NCBI GenBank assembly: GCA_021324855.1 | Contig: JAJPIG010000016.1 | Coordinates: forward strand, 1-35,960 | DNA from: Pseudomonadota bacterium | GTDB lineage: Bacteria > Desulfobacterota > Binatia > Binatales > Binataceae | Direction: 5' to 3' | DNA length: 35,960 bases | Part shown: positions 6,395-14,327 of the stretch, piece after piece | Layout of the letters: every line of letters starts with the position of its first letter | Position numbering within the stretch: the first letter of the stretch is position 1 | Notes under the pieces: model-generated | Database searches by the model: none | What the model saw: the letters and a program-made list of their open reading frames with translations, nothing else | What the model was told of the DNA's origin: nothing | Made by a program: the position numbers and the translations under genes

Positions 6395-7942
6395 TCACGC
6401 CGATGCACGCGACCTCTTCGAGGGTGTCGCGGTGCGAATCCTTTCGAGTGTCGCGGTCGTGCTGCGCCCCGCCAGCAGCGGCGCCAGCACCACCCGTCCC
6501 CCGTATGATTCGACGAAGTCACCACCATCGATGCCCTTGCCGCGCCAGTCCTCGCCTTTGATTAGGACGTCGGGCCGGACTTTGCGGATGATGCGTTCGG
6601 CGCGCGTCTCATCAAAGACCACGACGTACGCGACTGCTTCCAGAGCGGCTAGGATGCGGGCGCGCTCAGAGGCCGGATAGACCGGCCGGCCGTCTCCCTT
6701 GAGCGCTCGTACGCTTCGATCGCTGTTAAGCCCGACCACCAGCAGGTCGCCCTGCGACCGCGCGAAGCTTAGAAGCTGGATGTGGCCGGCGTGCAGCACG
6801 TCGAAGCATCCGTTGGTGAAGACGATCTGGCGCCCGGCGCGGCGTTCTCGCTCCAGGATGGCTTGCAGCTCTGAATCCGACACCAGCTTGCGTTCATAGC
6901 CGCGGTCATCGGGACTGAGCGCACGCTCGAGATCATCGCGCGTGATGACCTCGGCGCCGAGCCGGCCCACCTCGATGCCGGCGGCGAGATTGGCGAGCGT
7001 CGCCGCCGCGGTAAAGCTCAGACCTGCCACGACGAACAGCCCAAATGTCGAGAGCACGACGTCGCCCGCGCCAGTCACGTCATAGACCTCTCGCGGCGTG
7101 GTCGGGATGTATTCATCCGCACCGCCGCGCTCCGACAGATACATCCCGTCGCGATCGAGCGTGATCAGGCAGGCCGCGAGGCCGAGCCGCTTCACGAGCG
7201 CCTCGGCGGCGGAGCGCCAGGCGTCGCGGTCGACCAGCTTCATTCCGGTCGCGACTTCGGTTTCATAACGATTCGGCGTGATCGCGGTTGCGCCGCGGTA
7301 GATTGCGAAATCGCGCTCACGGCCCGGATCAACGATCACCGGGATGCGCCGGCGGCGCCCGCCCTCGATCAGCTCGCGCAGCAGGCCGGCAGTCATCACA
7401 CCCTTGTCGAGGTCGGAAATCAGCACGCCGTCAGCGTCCTTAAGCTCCCGCGCGACCCGCGCTTTGAGCGCCGCCTCGCGCGCGGGACCGATCGAATAGG
7501 TGAGTTCTTCGTCGACGCGTAGAAGCTGCTGGGTCGCGCGATTTGCAGTCTGCACCGAACCAAGCATCCGCTCCTTCACGATCGTCGGGCGCCCGTCGTC
7601 CACCACCAGTGACCGTGTGCGGACCCCAAGCCCGTCGAGGATCTCGCGCAGGCGCTGGCCGTTGCGATCCGCGCCGATCAGGCCGAGCGCGGTTACCTCT
7701 GCGCCGAGCGCGCGCAGGTTGGCCATCACGAAACCCGCATTGCCGAGCTTCTCCTCGCGGCGCGTCACGCGCATCACCGGGATCGGCGCTTCGGGCGAGA
7801 TACGCGAGACGTCACCCCACAGATAGCGATCCAGCACGAGTTCGCCGGCGACCAGGATTCGCAGCGGTCTGAGATCGGGTACACCCGCAAAAGATCCGGC
7901 GCGATGCGGCGTCCGGCGAGCTAAGGTTTTTGCGCGGGACAT
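6395..7942 (-). CDS. hldE: Bifunctional heptose-7-phosphate kinase / heptose-1-phosphate adenylyltransferase
   Basis: 515 residues from ATG 7942, chosen because homology begins at RPLRILVAGELVLDRYLWGD; an upstream in-frame extension to 8230 lacks similarity and overlaps the divergent gene. The N-terminal PfkB/ribokinase domain phosphorylates D-glycero-beta-D-manno-heptose 7-phosphate. Its signatures are SRISPEAPIPV near the N-terminus and DVTGAGDVVLSTFG before residue ~330. The C-terminal cytidylyltransferase-like domain begins about residue 371 with VFTNGCFDVLHAGH (HxGH at 384-387) and ends with KGEDWRGKG and RSTTATLERIR. It produces ADP-heptose for the LPS inner core, acts in the cytoplasm and implies a Gram-negative outer membrane. 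It is convergent with murJ, 2 bp between stops. Confidence 0.94.
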   Translation of the reverse strand: MSRAKTLARRTPHRAGSFAGVPDLRPLRILVAGELVLDRYLWGDVSRISPEAPIPVMRVTRREEKLGNAGFVMANLRALGAEVTALGLIGADRNGQRLREILDGLGVRTRSLVVDDGRPTIVKERMLGSVQTANRATQQLLRVDEELTYSIGPAREAALKARVARELKDADGVLISDLDKGVMTAGLLRELIEGGRRRRIPVIVDPGRERDFAIYRGATAITPNRYETEVATGMKLVDRDAWRSAAEALVKRLGLAACLITLDRDGMYLSERGGADEYIPTTPREVYDVTGAGDVVLSTFGLFVVAGLSFTAAATLANLAAGIEVGRLGAEVITRDDLERALSPDDRGYERKLVSDSELQAILERERRAGRQIVFTNGCFDVLHAGHIQLLSFARSQGDLLVVGLNSDRSVRALKGDGRPVYPASERARILAALEAVAYVVVFDETRAERIIRKVRPDVLIKGEDWRGKGIDGGDFVESYGGRVVLAPLLAGRSTTATLERIRTATPSKRSRASA

Positions 7943-8047
7943 AATGCGCGATGATAAAAGATGTCCTGCGCCGGTTAAACCTTTCCCGCGTGCGCCTATC
8001 TGTGATGTAAACGGATTGCGGCAGGCAGGCCGCCGGAGTAACGAGCG

Positions 8048-9481
8048 ATGGCACTCAGAACAGTGGACGAGTACAAGCAGTCGCTGCGCGATGGGCGCGC
8101 AGTCTTCTTTCGCGGCGCGCGCGTGGCAGACGTCACCGCGCACCCGGTGATCGGGCTCGCAGTCGAGCACGCGGGCACCGATTACCGGATGGCCGAGGAT
8201 CCGCGTTACGAGAAGCTCGCCGTGGTCCACGAGGGAGGCGCGCGCTACAGCCGCTACTACCAGATTCCGCGCGGCGCGGAAGATCTGCTCGCGCGCAAGG
8301 ACCTGATCGCGGCCGCGACGCGTGAGGGCGGCACGTTGGTAGTGCTGATCAAGGAGATCGGCACCGATGCGTTGCTGGCGCTAACCATCATGGGCGAGCG
8401 GATGTCGGCGGCGGGCAAGCTGCCGTACCGCGAGCGCATCCGCGATTTCTACCTCCATTGCCGAGACAATGATCTCGCCGTCGCAGTCGCCCAGACCGAC
8501 GTCAAGGGCGACCGCGCGCTCGGTCCCGCCGCGCAGGAGCATCCGGACTACTACGTGCGCATCGTCGAGGAGCGTCGCGACGGCATCGTGGTGCGTGGCG
8601 CGAAGGTGCATACCTCCGTCTCGACCAACGCCAACGAGATTATCGTGCTGCCGACGCGTGCGATGCGCCCCGAAGATCGCGCCTACGCGGTCGCATTCGC
8701 GGTCCCGGCCAACACTCCCGGCCTCAAGATGATCGCGAGTCCGCACGGCTCCGCACCCAAGGATCCGTTCGAGCATCCCTTGAGCGCGCGCCACAAAATG
8801 ATGGAGACCCTGACAGTCTTCGACGACGTCTTCGTGCCGCGCGACCGAATCTTCCTGCAGGGCGAGACCGAATTCGCCGGACCGATCGCCCTCACCTTCG
8901 TGCGGTTCCATCGCTACACCGCGGTCTCCTACAAACTGCCGCTGCTCGAACTGATGGCGGGCGCGGCGCACGCGATTTCTGAAGCGAACGGGACGCTCCG
9001 CGCGGCCCACGTCCGCGATAAGCTGACGCAGCTTGCGGCGTACCATACGACGGTGCGCGGACTGATAGAGCACGCCGCGATGACCTGCACGATCGAAGAG
9101 GGCGTCGCCGTGCCCAATACGCTGCTCACGAACGTCGCCAAGTATCACTTCGCGCACAACTATCATCAGGCGGTGCAGATCGTGCAGGACCTCGCCGGCG
9201 GATTGCTGGTGACCGCGCCGGCGGCCGAGGATCTGACTAGTGAGGCAACGTGCGATTACGTGCTCCGTTATCTCGGCGGCGCGAAAGGCTTCGATGCCGA
9301 AAAGCGTCTGCGCCTGCTGAACCTGATCGGCGATCTCACGGCGTCGGATTTCGGTGGCTACCAGGAGGTGCTCGCGGTGCATGCCGAGGGCGGACTCGAA
9401 GCCGAGAAACTTCAGGCCTATCGCGAGTACAACTTCGCGCAGCATGCGGCTTACGCACGGCGCCTCGCAGGTATCGAATAG
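8048..9481 (+). CDS. 4-hydroxyphenylacetate 3-hydroxylase (HpaB)/4-hydroxybutyryl-CoA dehydratase superfamily flavoprotein
   Basis: 477 residues; ATG 8048 follows CCGGAGTAACGAGCG. It has the acyl-CoA-dehydrogenase-like fold sequence of the HpaB/AbfD superfamily: MALRTVDEYKQSLRDGRAVF at the N-terminus, AVAQTDVKGDR (~146-156), KVHTSVSTNANEIIVLPT (186-203), FVPRDRIF, FHRY (288-290) and DLAGGLLVTAPA. AbfD dehydratases bind a 4Fe-4S cluster through three Cys and one His. Here the His is present (H289), but no Cys sits seven residues later and the Cys pair near residues 99-103 is absent (only three Cys in the whole protein). A flavin-dependent aromatic monooxygenase supplied by a partner reductase is therefore more likely than a dehydratase. 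No reductase gene is adjacent. Divergent from hldE. Confidence 0.82.
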   Translation: MALRTVDEYKQSLRDGRAVFFRGARVADVTAHPVIGLAVEHAGTDYRMAEDPRYEKLAVVHEGGARYSRYYQIPRGAEDLLARKDLIAAATREGGTLVVLIKEIGTDALLALTIMGERMSAAGKLPYRERIRDFYLHCRDNDLAVAVAQTDVKGDRALGPAAQEHPDYYVRIVEERRDGIVVRGAKVHTSVSTNANEIIVLPTRAMRPEDRAYAVAFAVPANTPGLKMIASPHGSAPKDPFEHPLSARHKMMETLTVFDDVFVPRDRIFLQGETEFAGPIALTFVRFHRYTAVSYKLPLLELMAGAAHAISEANGTLRAAHVRDKLTQLAAYHTTVRGLIEHAAMTCTIEEGVAVPNTLLTNVAKYHFAHNYHQAVQIVQDLAGGLLVTAPAAEDLTSEATCDYVLRYLGGAKGFDAEKRLRLLNLIGDLTASDFGGYQEVLAVHAEGGLEAEKLQAYREYNFAQHAAYARRLAGIE

Positions 9482-9629
9482 CGTTGTATTATTAGCTCGC
9501 CAGTTCCTCGAACTGCCCACATATTAATCATCGGCAGGCGAAATCGGTTCCAGATTTCCCGTCGCTGGCCGAGACGGGCCCGCGATGCTACTGGAAGGGC
9601 CAAATCCTTCGACTTTGGACGGAATCGAT

Positions 9630-11024
9630 ATGAGCGCGAACCAACCCGTCGACTTCCTTATCTCGCATACGATCGTCGTCACCATGAACCCGCGCCGCGA
9701 GGTCATCACTGACGGCGCGGTCGCGATTCGCGGCCGTGAAATTGCCGCAGTCGGCAAGACCGATGACCTGAAGGCCTGCTTTCAAAGCCGCAAAGAACTC
9801 GATGGCTCGCGATTCGTTGTCTGCCCCGGCCTCATCAACTGCCATATCCACATAACCGGCGAGCCCATCACGCGCGGCTACGTGCCGGATGACACCACCT
9901 TCAAGGAGAATGTCTTCGAATGGCTTTGCCCACTCTACGCTTCTGCGAACGAGCGCGAGGAGCAGCTTTCGGCGCAACTGGCGGCGGCCGAGCTACTGAA
10001 ATCAGGAACCACGACTTTTCTAGAGGCTGGCACTATCCGGTTCGTCGATGCGGTTGTCGAGGGCCTCACCGCCGTCGGCATCCGCGGCCGCATAGGAGAA
10101 TGGACCTGGGATCGCCCGGAAGAGCCTGCCGTCTACCGGCGGACGACCGCCGACGCGATCGCGAGCCTTGAGCGCCTGATGAACCGCCATCGCGACGATG
10201 CCGATGGTCGCCTGATGGCCTGGCCGATGCTCGTCGGCCACACCACCTGCACGCCCGAGCTATGGCGCGCCGCCAAGCGAATCGCCGACGAATGCCGCGT
10301 CGGGATGAACTTCCATATGTCGCCCGCCGCGATGGATCCCGCCGGCTTCCTCAAGGAATACGGCATGCGCCCGATGGAATTCCTCGCCCGCAACGGCATC
10401 CTCGATCGGAACGTTGTGGTCACGCATTGCGTCCATCTCGATGACCATGAAGTAGATCTCCTGGCCGAGCATGGCGCCAACGTCGCCCATTGCCCGACCA
10501 CTGCGCTCAAGGTCGCCTATGGCGTCACACAGATTGGCAAAATGCCCGAGATGGTCGAGCGCGGTGTCAATGTCGTGATCGGCACCGACGGCAACAACGC
10601 CTCCAACTACTCCGACATGATGCGGGCGACCTACTTGGTTGCCGGACTGTTCAAGGATGCGCGGCGCGACACCAAGATGTTTCCGGCTGAGAAAGCCTTC
10701 GAGATGGCGACGTTGGGCGGCGCCCGGGCGCTGCTCGCCGAGGATCAGATCGGTTCCATCGAGCCGGGTAAGCGCGCCGATCTCGTGCTGCATGATCGAC
10801 GGCGGCCCGAATGGACCCCGCTGCTGAACGTCGCGAATCAACTGGTCTATTCGGCCGACGGCCGCAGCGTGCATACGGTCTTCGTCGACGGGCGCATCGT
10901 GGTCGAGAACTACCGCCTGACGACCATCGATGAGGATCGGCTGTACGCTGAAGCGCAGCAGGCCGGCGAGGCGATCTGCCGGCGCACCGGCCTTCCCGAT
11001 CGAGCAACGTGGCCGCGCATCTGA
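9630..11024 (+). CDS. ATZ/TRZ-type amidohydrolase (metal-dependent deaminase/chlorohydrolase family)
   Basis: 464 residues from ATG 9630 (an in-frame ATG at 9585 adds 15 residues without similarity). The order is an N-terminal beta-sandwich strand (GAVAIRGREIAAVG), CPGLINCHIHITGE with metal ligands H72 and H74, FHMSP (H229), VVVTHCVHLDD (H266), VVIGTDGNNASNYSDM (D320) and a C-terminal GSIEPGKRADLVLHD strand. This is subtype III of the amidohydrolase superfamily, which includes AtzA, TrzN, guanine deaminase and S-adenosylhomocysteine/methylthioadenosine deaminases. The usual HxH reads HIH, which is acceptable. The substrate cannot be fixed from sequence; a hydrolytic deamination or dechlorination of an N-heteroaromatic is the family reaction. 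Same strand as the HpaB-like gene, 148 bp apart. Confidence 0.86.
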   Translation: MSANQPVDFLISHTIVVTMNPRREVITDGAVAIRGREIAAVGKTDDLKACFQSRKELDGSRFVVCPGLINCHIHITGEPITRGYVPDDTTFKENVFEWLCPLYASANEREEQLSAQLAAAELLKSGTTTFLEAGTIRFVDAVVEGLTAVGIRGRIGEWTWDRPEEPAVYRRTTADAIASLERLMNRHRDDADGRLMAWPMLVGHTTCTPELWRAAKRIADECRVGMNFHMSPAAMDPAGFLKEYGMRPMEFLARNGILDRNVVVTHCVHLDDHEVDLLAEHGANVAHCPTTALKVAYGVTQIGKMPEMVERGVNVVIGTDGNNASNYSDMMRATYLVAGLFKDARRDTKMFPAEKAFEMATLGGARALLAEDQIGSIEPGKRADLVLHDRRRPEWTPLLNVANQLVYSADGRSVHTVFVDGRIVVENYRLTTIDEDRLYAEAQQAGEAICRRTGLPDRATWPRI

Positions 11025-11051
11025 ATTCAAAGCAGGGCGATGAGGCATCTG

Positions 11052-12026
11052 TTATGGCATTCCCGGTGCGAACAGCTCTTCGATCGGAATCTTGCGCGGA
11101 ATCATCGCCTGCTCGAACATGTACGTAACCAGTGCTTCGAGCGTCGGCCGGCTTGCCTCGATTCCGTACGGCCACGGATCGTCACCGAACACTTCGCGAA
11201 GTTCATCGAGGTCGGCGGCGAGCCATGGCAGCATGTAGCGAGTCGCCCCGATGTAGCGCATCTTTTTGAGCGCGATGTCCTTCGAGCGGACCAGCGCATT
11301 GTAGAGGCTCGCGGCGATCGATGGGTTCTTGTCGTAGACATCGCGCCGGATGACGACCAGGTGCATGATCGGGAAAATCCGCGTGCGTCGGTAGAATTCT
11401 TTCTCGACCTCGCGAAAATTCGGAAACAGCCGCTGGACATCCGGGTTCACGCCGAACGCCGCGGGAATTTCAGCGCCGGCGATCGCATCGATCCCACCGC
11501 TCTCGAGTAACTGGCTGAGCGACTTGTCGCTCCGGTTGTTTTCAATCGAAACGGGCTTCAAAAGCGGCAGCACGGTCGGGCTGCCATGCGAGCCCGGGCT
11601 GTTGGTCGCCCCCTGCACCCAATGAATTTTCGACAGGTCGACGCCGTAGTCATGCTGAAGATGGCCGCGAATCCAGATGGCCGCGCTCATCGTGTAGAGC
11701 GGCACGCCGACCCGCTTGCCTTCTAGATCCTTTGGACTGCGGATACCCGCGTTGCGATTGATGAAGATGAAGCTGTGGCGGAAGACGCGCGACGCAAAGG
11801 CCGGGATCGCAACGAACGGGCTCTGGCCGGCCACGGTCCGCGCAATCAATTCTGAACTCGACATCTCGCAGGCATCGAATTCGAGCTTGCCCGCCATTCG
11901 ATCGAAGATTTCGCGCGGCGAATCGATCACGAGGAACTTGAGATCGATTCCTTCCGGCTTCACCTCGCCGGTATAGAGCGGCACCATCCGATCGTAGAGC
12001 CCGCACGCGAACGTTAGTGCAGTCAT
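11052..12026 (-). CDS. 4,5-dihydroxyphthalate decarboxylase-like protein (type II periplasmic-binding-protein fold)
   Basis: 324 residues from ATG 12026. Typical segments are RMVPLYTGEVKPEGIDLKFL at the N-terminus, EMSSSELIAR, FVAIPAFASRVFRHSFIFIN, DLEGKRVGVPLYTMSAAIWI, FPIMHLVVIRRDVY and DPWPYGIEASRPTLEAL. These match Pht5-type 4,5-dihydroxyphthalate decarboxylases, which use a solute-binding-protein fold. No signal peptide or lipobox is present, which favours a cytoplasmic enzyme over a transporter component. Related family members are often misannotated as ABC substrate-binding proteins. The downstream paralogue at 34368-35342 has exactly the same length. The start is 11 bp after the stop of the upstream LLM gene, so the two probably form one transcript. 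The substrate is unknown. Confidence 0.78.
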   Translation of the reverse strand: MTALTFACGLYDRMVPLYTGEVKPEGIDLKFLVIDSPREIFDRMAGKLEFDACEMSSSELIARTVAGQSPFVAIPAFASRVFRHSFIFINRNAGIRSPKDLEGKRVGVPLYTMSAAIWIRGHLQHDYGVDLSKIHWVQGATNSPGSHGSPTVLPLLKPVSIENNRSDKSLSQLLESGGIDAIAGAEIPAAFGVNPDVQRLFPNFREVEKEFYRRTRIFPIMHLVVIRRDVYDKNPSIAASLYNALVRSKDIALKKMRYIGATRYMLPWLAADLDELREVFGDDPWPYGIEASRPTLEALVTYMFEQAMIPRKIPIEELFAPGMP

Positions 12027-12037
12027 GGTCGAGGACC

Positions 12038-12883
12038 TCATCGCGAGAGTTGGCGCGCAACCGCGGCGCATCGATCGAGTATCGGCAGCATGGTTTCGCG
12101 CGCTTCCGATGGCACCTGGAACACGATTCGTTCAATCGGCAAATCGATAATCGCGGCCAGCTTCGCAGCATCGATCGGCGTTGAGACCACGTTGACGGCG
12201 AGCGAGTCGGGCGTCCGGCCGGCGCGCGCGGCGGCGCTGCGAAAGGCGTCGATGCCGGCGCGCAGATCGAAATTGCCGAAGCCGAAGCCGGGGAACCATC
12301 CGTCACAATACTGCGCGGCGCGCTCGATCGTACGCGGCGTATGGCCGCCGAGCAGGATCGGCGGACCACCGGCGCGTTTCGGCTTGGGATTCGAGATGAT
12401 CGGGTCGAAATTGACCACGCTGCCATGAAATTCGGGCTCGGCGGAGTTCCAAATCGCCTTGAGCGCCATCACATGCTCACGCAGCACGTCCCATCGCTGT
12501 TTGGAAGAGACACCGTGGTTCAGATTCGCCTCGGGAATTCCGCCCGCGCCTACGCCCAGGATGAACCGTCCGCCTGACAATTGATCGAGCGTCGCAACTT
12601 CTTTCGCCAGCACGATCGGATCGCGCTGCACCACGACCATCACGCACGTGCCGAGCATGATTCGGCTGGTTGCGCCGGCCGCCGCGGTCAGCGCGATCAG
12701 CGGGTCGAAGGTGTTGAAAAACGGCTCGGGCAGCGGACCGCCGAAGGGCGACTTATGGCGCTTCGGAATATGCGTGTATTCAGCCAGAAACAGCGATTCG
12801 AGGCCGCGCTCTTCGATCGCGCAGGCAAGCTCGCTCACAGCCATCGAGGAGAGCGTGACCTTGGTTTGAATCCCGAATTTCAC
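12038..12883 (-). CDS. Luciferase-like (LLM class) F420/FMN-dependent oxidoreductase
   Basis: 281 residues from GTG 12883, chosen because MKFGIQTKVTLSS is the usual LLM N-terminus and AAAGGTG lies just upstream. Recognisable elements are GLESLFLAEYTHIP, RIMLGTCVMVVVQRDPIVLA, TLDQLSGGRFILGVGAGGIP, NPKPKRAGGPPILLGGHTPR and AAQYCDGWFPGFG. The TIM-barrel family uses reduced F420 or FMN. Bacterial members catalyse oxidation/reduction or monooxygenation of diverse substrates, so the exact role is open. It is the upstream partner of the DHP-decarboxylase-like gene (11 bp apart) and divergent from the cupin at 12999. Confidence 0.85.
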   Translation of the reverse strand: MKFGIQTKVTLSSMAVSELACAIEERGLESLFLAEYTHIPKRHKSPFGGPLPEPFFNTFDPLIALTAAAGATSRIMLGTCVMVVVQRDPIVLAKEVATLDQLSGGRFILGVGAGGIPEANLNHGVSSKQRWDVLREHVMALKAIWNSAEPEFHGSVVNFDPIISNPKPKRAGGPPILLGGHTPRTIERAAQYCDGWFPGFGFGNFDLRAGIDAFRSAAARAGRTPDSLAVNVVSTPIDAAKLAAIIDLPIERIVFQVPSEARETMLPILDRCAAVARQLSR

Positions 12884-12924
12884 CGCGCACCTTTTTCGAT
12901 TGCCCGCCGGACCGGTTTTCCAAT

Positions 12925-12938
12925 ATGCATGAGTGCAT
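12925..12938. promoter_or_regulatory. Short inverted repeat in divergent LLM/cupin promoter region
   Basis: ATGCA (12925-12929) and TGCAT (12934-12938) flank a 4-bp spacer; TGCATG also occurs twice as a direct repeat in the same place. The site lies in the 115-bp divergent intergenic region between the LLM gene and the cupin gene, where a shared regulator site would be expected. The symmetry is short, so chance is possible. Confidence 0.25.
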
Positions 12939-12998
12939 GGCCGTTCGACAATTGCCGCCGTCGACCGGCCTTCAAATTCAGCTCGGGAGGAGATCACG

Positions 12999-13409
12999 AT
13001 GCCAGCAGATTTGAGCAAAAAGATGACTCCGGCGACGCTCGGAACCGGCGTGCTGCGCGACCTCGCGCCGTTTCGCAGTTTCTCCAACCAAGAGGCGAAC
13101 GTGGTCGTCACCTACGAGGATGTCGATCAGACGTTGGTCGTCTGGAACCTCGAGCCGGGGCAGGAAAACGCGCCGCATGTTCATCCGGCGAACGCGCACA
13201 CGATGATGGTGCTCGAAGGCCAGGGTCTGTTCTTGCGCGAGAATGAATCGGTGCCGATCAAGGGGGGCGACTGGATCGTGATTCCGCGTGCGACGCTCCA
13301 CGGCATCCGCAACACCGGTAAAGGGCGGCTCTCCTATCTTGCCGTCACCACCAACGGGCCTGAGGGCTATGTAAAGCAGACCGCGTCAGCGCCAGCCCGT
13401 CAGCACTGA
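12999..13409 (+). CDS. Cupin-domain protein
   Basis: 136 residues from ATG 12999 preceded by GGGAGGAG. A single small beta-barrel cupin: NAPHVHPANAHTMMVLEGQG carries the two His and the later residue of cupin motif 1, and WIVIPRATLHGIRNTG carries the motif 2 His. Metal-binding small cupins of this type are either dioxygenases/isomerases of small aromatic or keto substrates or non-catalytic sensors. The sequence does not decide. It heads a plus-strand run with the dienelactone hydrolase and the SDR, though 175 bp separate it from the next gene. Confidence 0.8.
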   Translation: MPADLSKKMTPATLGTGVLRDLAPFRSFSNQEANVVVTYEDVDQTLVVWNLEPGQENAPHVHPANAHTMMVLEGQGLFLRENESVPIKGGDWIVIPRATLHGIRNTGKGRLSYLAVTTNGPEGYVKQTASAPARQH

Positions 13410-13427
13410 GCCCGGATGCGGCGGACT

Positions 13428-13445
13428 GCTACGCCGTAGCTACGG
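13428..13445. repeat. Overlapping palindromes upstream of the dienelactone hydrolase gene
   Basis: GCTACG (13428-13433) and CGTAGC (13435-13440) form a 13-bp palindrome around one base. CCGTAGCTACGG (13434-13445) is a second perfect 12-bp palindrome sharing half of it. The pair sits 19 bp after the cupin stop and 140 bp before the next start. It could be a regulator site or a weak terminator; there is no T-tract. Confidence 0.35.
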
Positions 13446-13584
13446 AGCCACGCTGTTCTTCAATCGTTGCCCCCGAGGAGCTGCGCAAAAGCCGATCGCC
13501 ATCGCATCGCTCGATCACTTGCCGAACCGATAAGAGCGTGATGTATTGCGCTCGATTTCCAATCGCGACGCTTCGGAGGTTCGC

Positions 13585-14295
13585 ATGAAGACGCAAACCC
13601 TTGAATACAAGCACGATGGTGTTACGTGCCGGGGACTTCTCGCCACCCCCGACGGCTCCGGCAAACGGCCGGGCGTGCTGGTGTTTCACGAAGCGCCGGG
13701 ACTCGATGAACATGCCAAAAAGCGGGTTGGGATGCTGGCCGAGCTTGGCTACGTCGCGCTCGGCGTCGATATGTACGGCGACGGCAAGGTTACTATGGGC
13801 CCCGAGGCGCTCGAGCTGATGAACGCGGTGAAGAACGACCGGCCGAAATTTCTGGGTCGGCTGCGCGCCGGCTACGAAGCGCTCGTCGCGCAATCGAACG
13901 TCGAGAAACGCCAGCTCGCCGCGATCGGCTACTGCTTCGGGGGCTATTGCGTGTTGGAGCTGGCGCGCAGCGGCGTCGATCTCGCCGCGGCTGTTACTTT
14001 CCACGGTCTGCTCGAGACCCAGAATCCCGCGGCGGCCGGCAAGGTCAAGCCGAAGATTTTGGTCTGCACGGGCGCGGAGGATCCGCTGGTGCCGGCTGCG
14101 CAGGTGCTCGAATTCGAAGACGAGATGACCAAGGCGGGCGTTGACTGGCAGGTAATCACCTACAGCGGCGCGAAGCATGCCTTCACCAACACCGGCGCCG
14201 ATCAGATTCCGTTCCCAGGCTTCGGGTATCATCCGTTGGCCGACCGGCGCTCGTGGGCCGCGATGCGCGGATTGTTTTCCGAGGTTTTCGCGTAG
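13585..14295 (+). CDS. Dienelactone hydrolase family protein
   Basis: 236 residues from ATG 13585 with CGGAGG upstream. An alpha/beta hydrolase with the dienelactone-hydrolase triad: nucleophile C117 in GYCFGGYC, D166 in CTGAEDPLVP and H198 in SGAKHAFTN. E36 in VFHEAPGLDEH corresponds to the conserved Glu36 that gates the Cys in DLH. The reaction in characterised relatives is hydrolysis of 4-carboxymethylenebut-2-en-4-olide to maleylacetate in the chlorocatechol pathway, although many family members act on other esters. A maleylacetate-reductase-like gene is in the same window (22878), which makes a DLH-type role more plausible but not proven. 32 bp upstream of the SDR. Confidence 0.87.
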   Translation: MKTQTLEYKHDGVTCRGLLATPDGSGKRPGVLVFHEAPGLDEHAKKRVGMLAELGYVALGVDMYGDGKVTMGPEALELMNAVKNDRPKFLGRLRAGYEALVAQSNVEKRQLAAIGYCFGGYCVLELARSGVDLAAAVTFHGLLETQNPAAAGKVKPKILVCTGAEDPLVPAAQVLEFEDEMTKAGVDWQVITYSGAKHAFTNTGADQIPFPGFGYHPLADRRSWAAMRGLFSEVFA

Positions 14296-14327
14296 GACTC
14301 CACGTCGTTGTCATTTAGGAGGAACGC

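Noticed and set aside
6395-8230. Longer 611-residue form of HldE
   Set aside because: The first 96 residues have no similarity, overlap the divergent HpaB-like gene and its promoter region, and ATG 7942 fits the family N-terminus.
9501-9515. CAGTTC-CTC-GAACTG hairpin as a terminator of the HpaB-like gene
   Set aside because: Stem of only 6 bp, a 3-nt loop and no T-run; too weak to call.
8381-9520. 379-codon minus-strand open frame
   Set aside because: Antisense shadow of the HpaB-like gene, with His/Arg-rich composition typical of such shadows.
11052-12026. ABC-transporter substrate-binding protein
   Set aside because: The fold is shared, but there is no signal peptide or lipobox and no permease or ATPase gene nearby. 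The Pht5-like decarboxylase family fits better.
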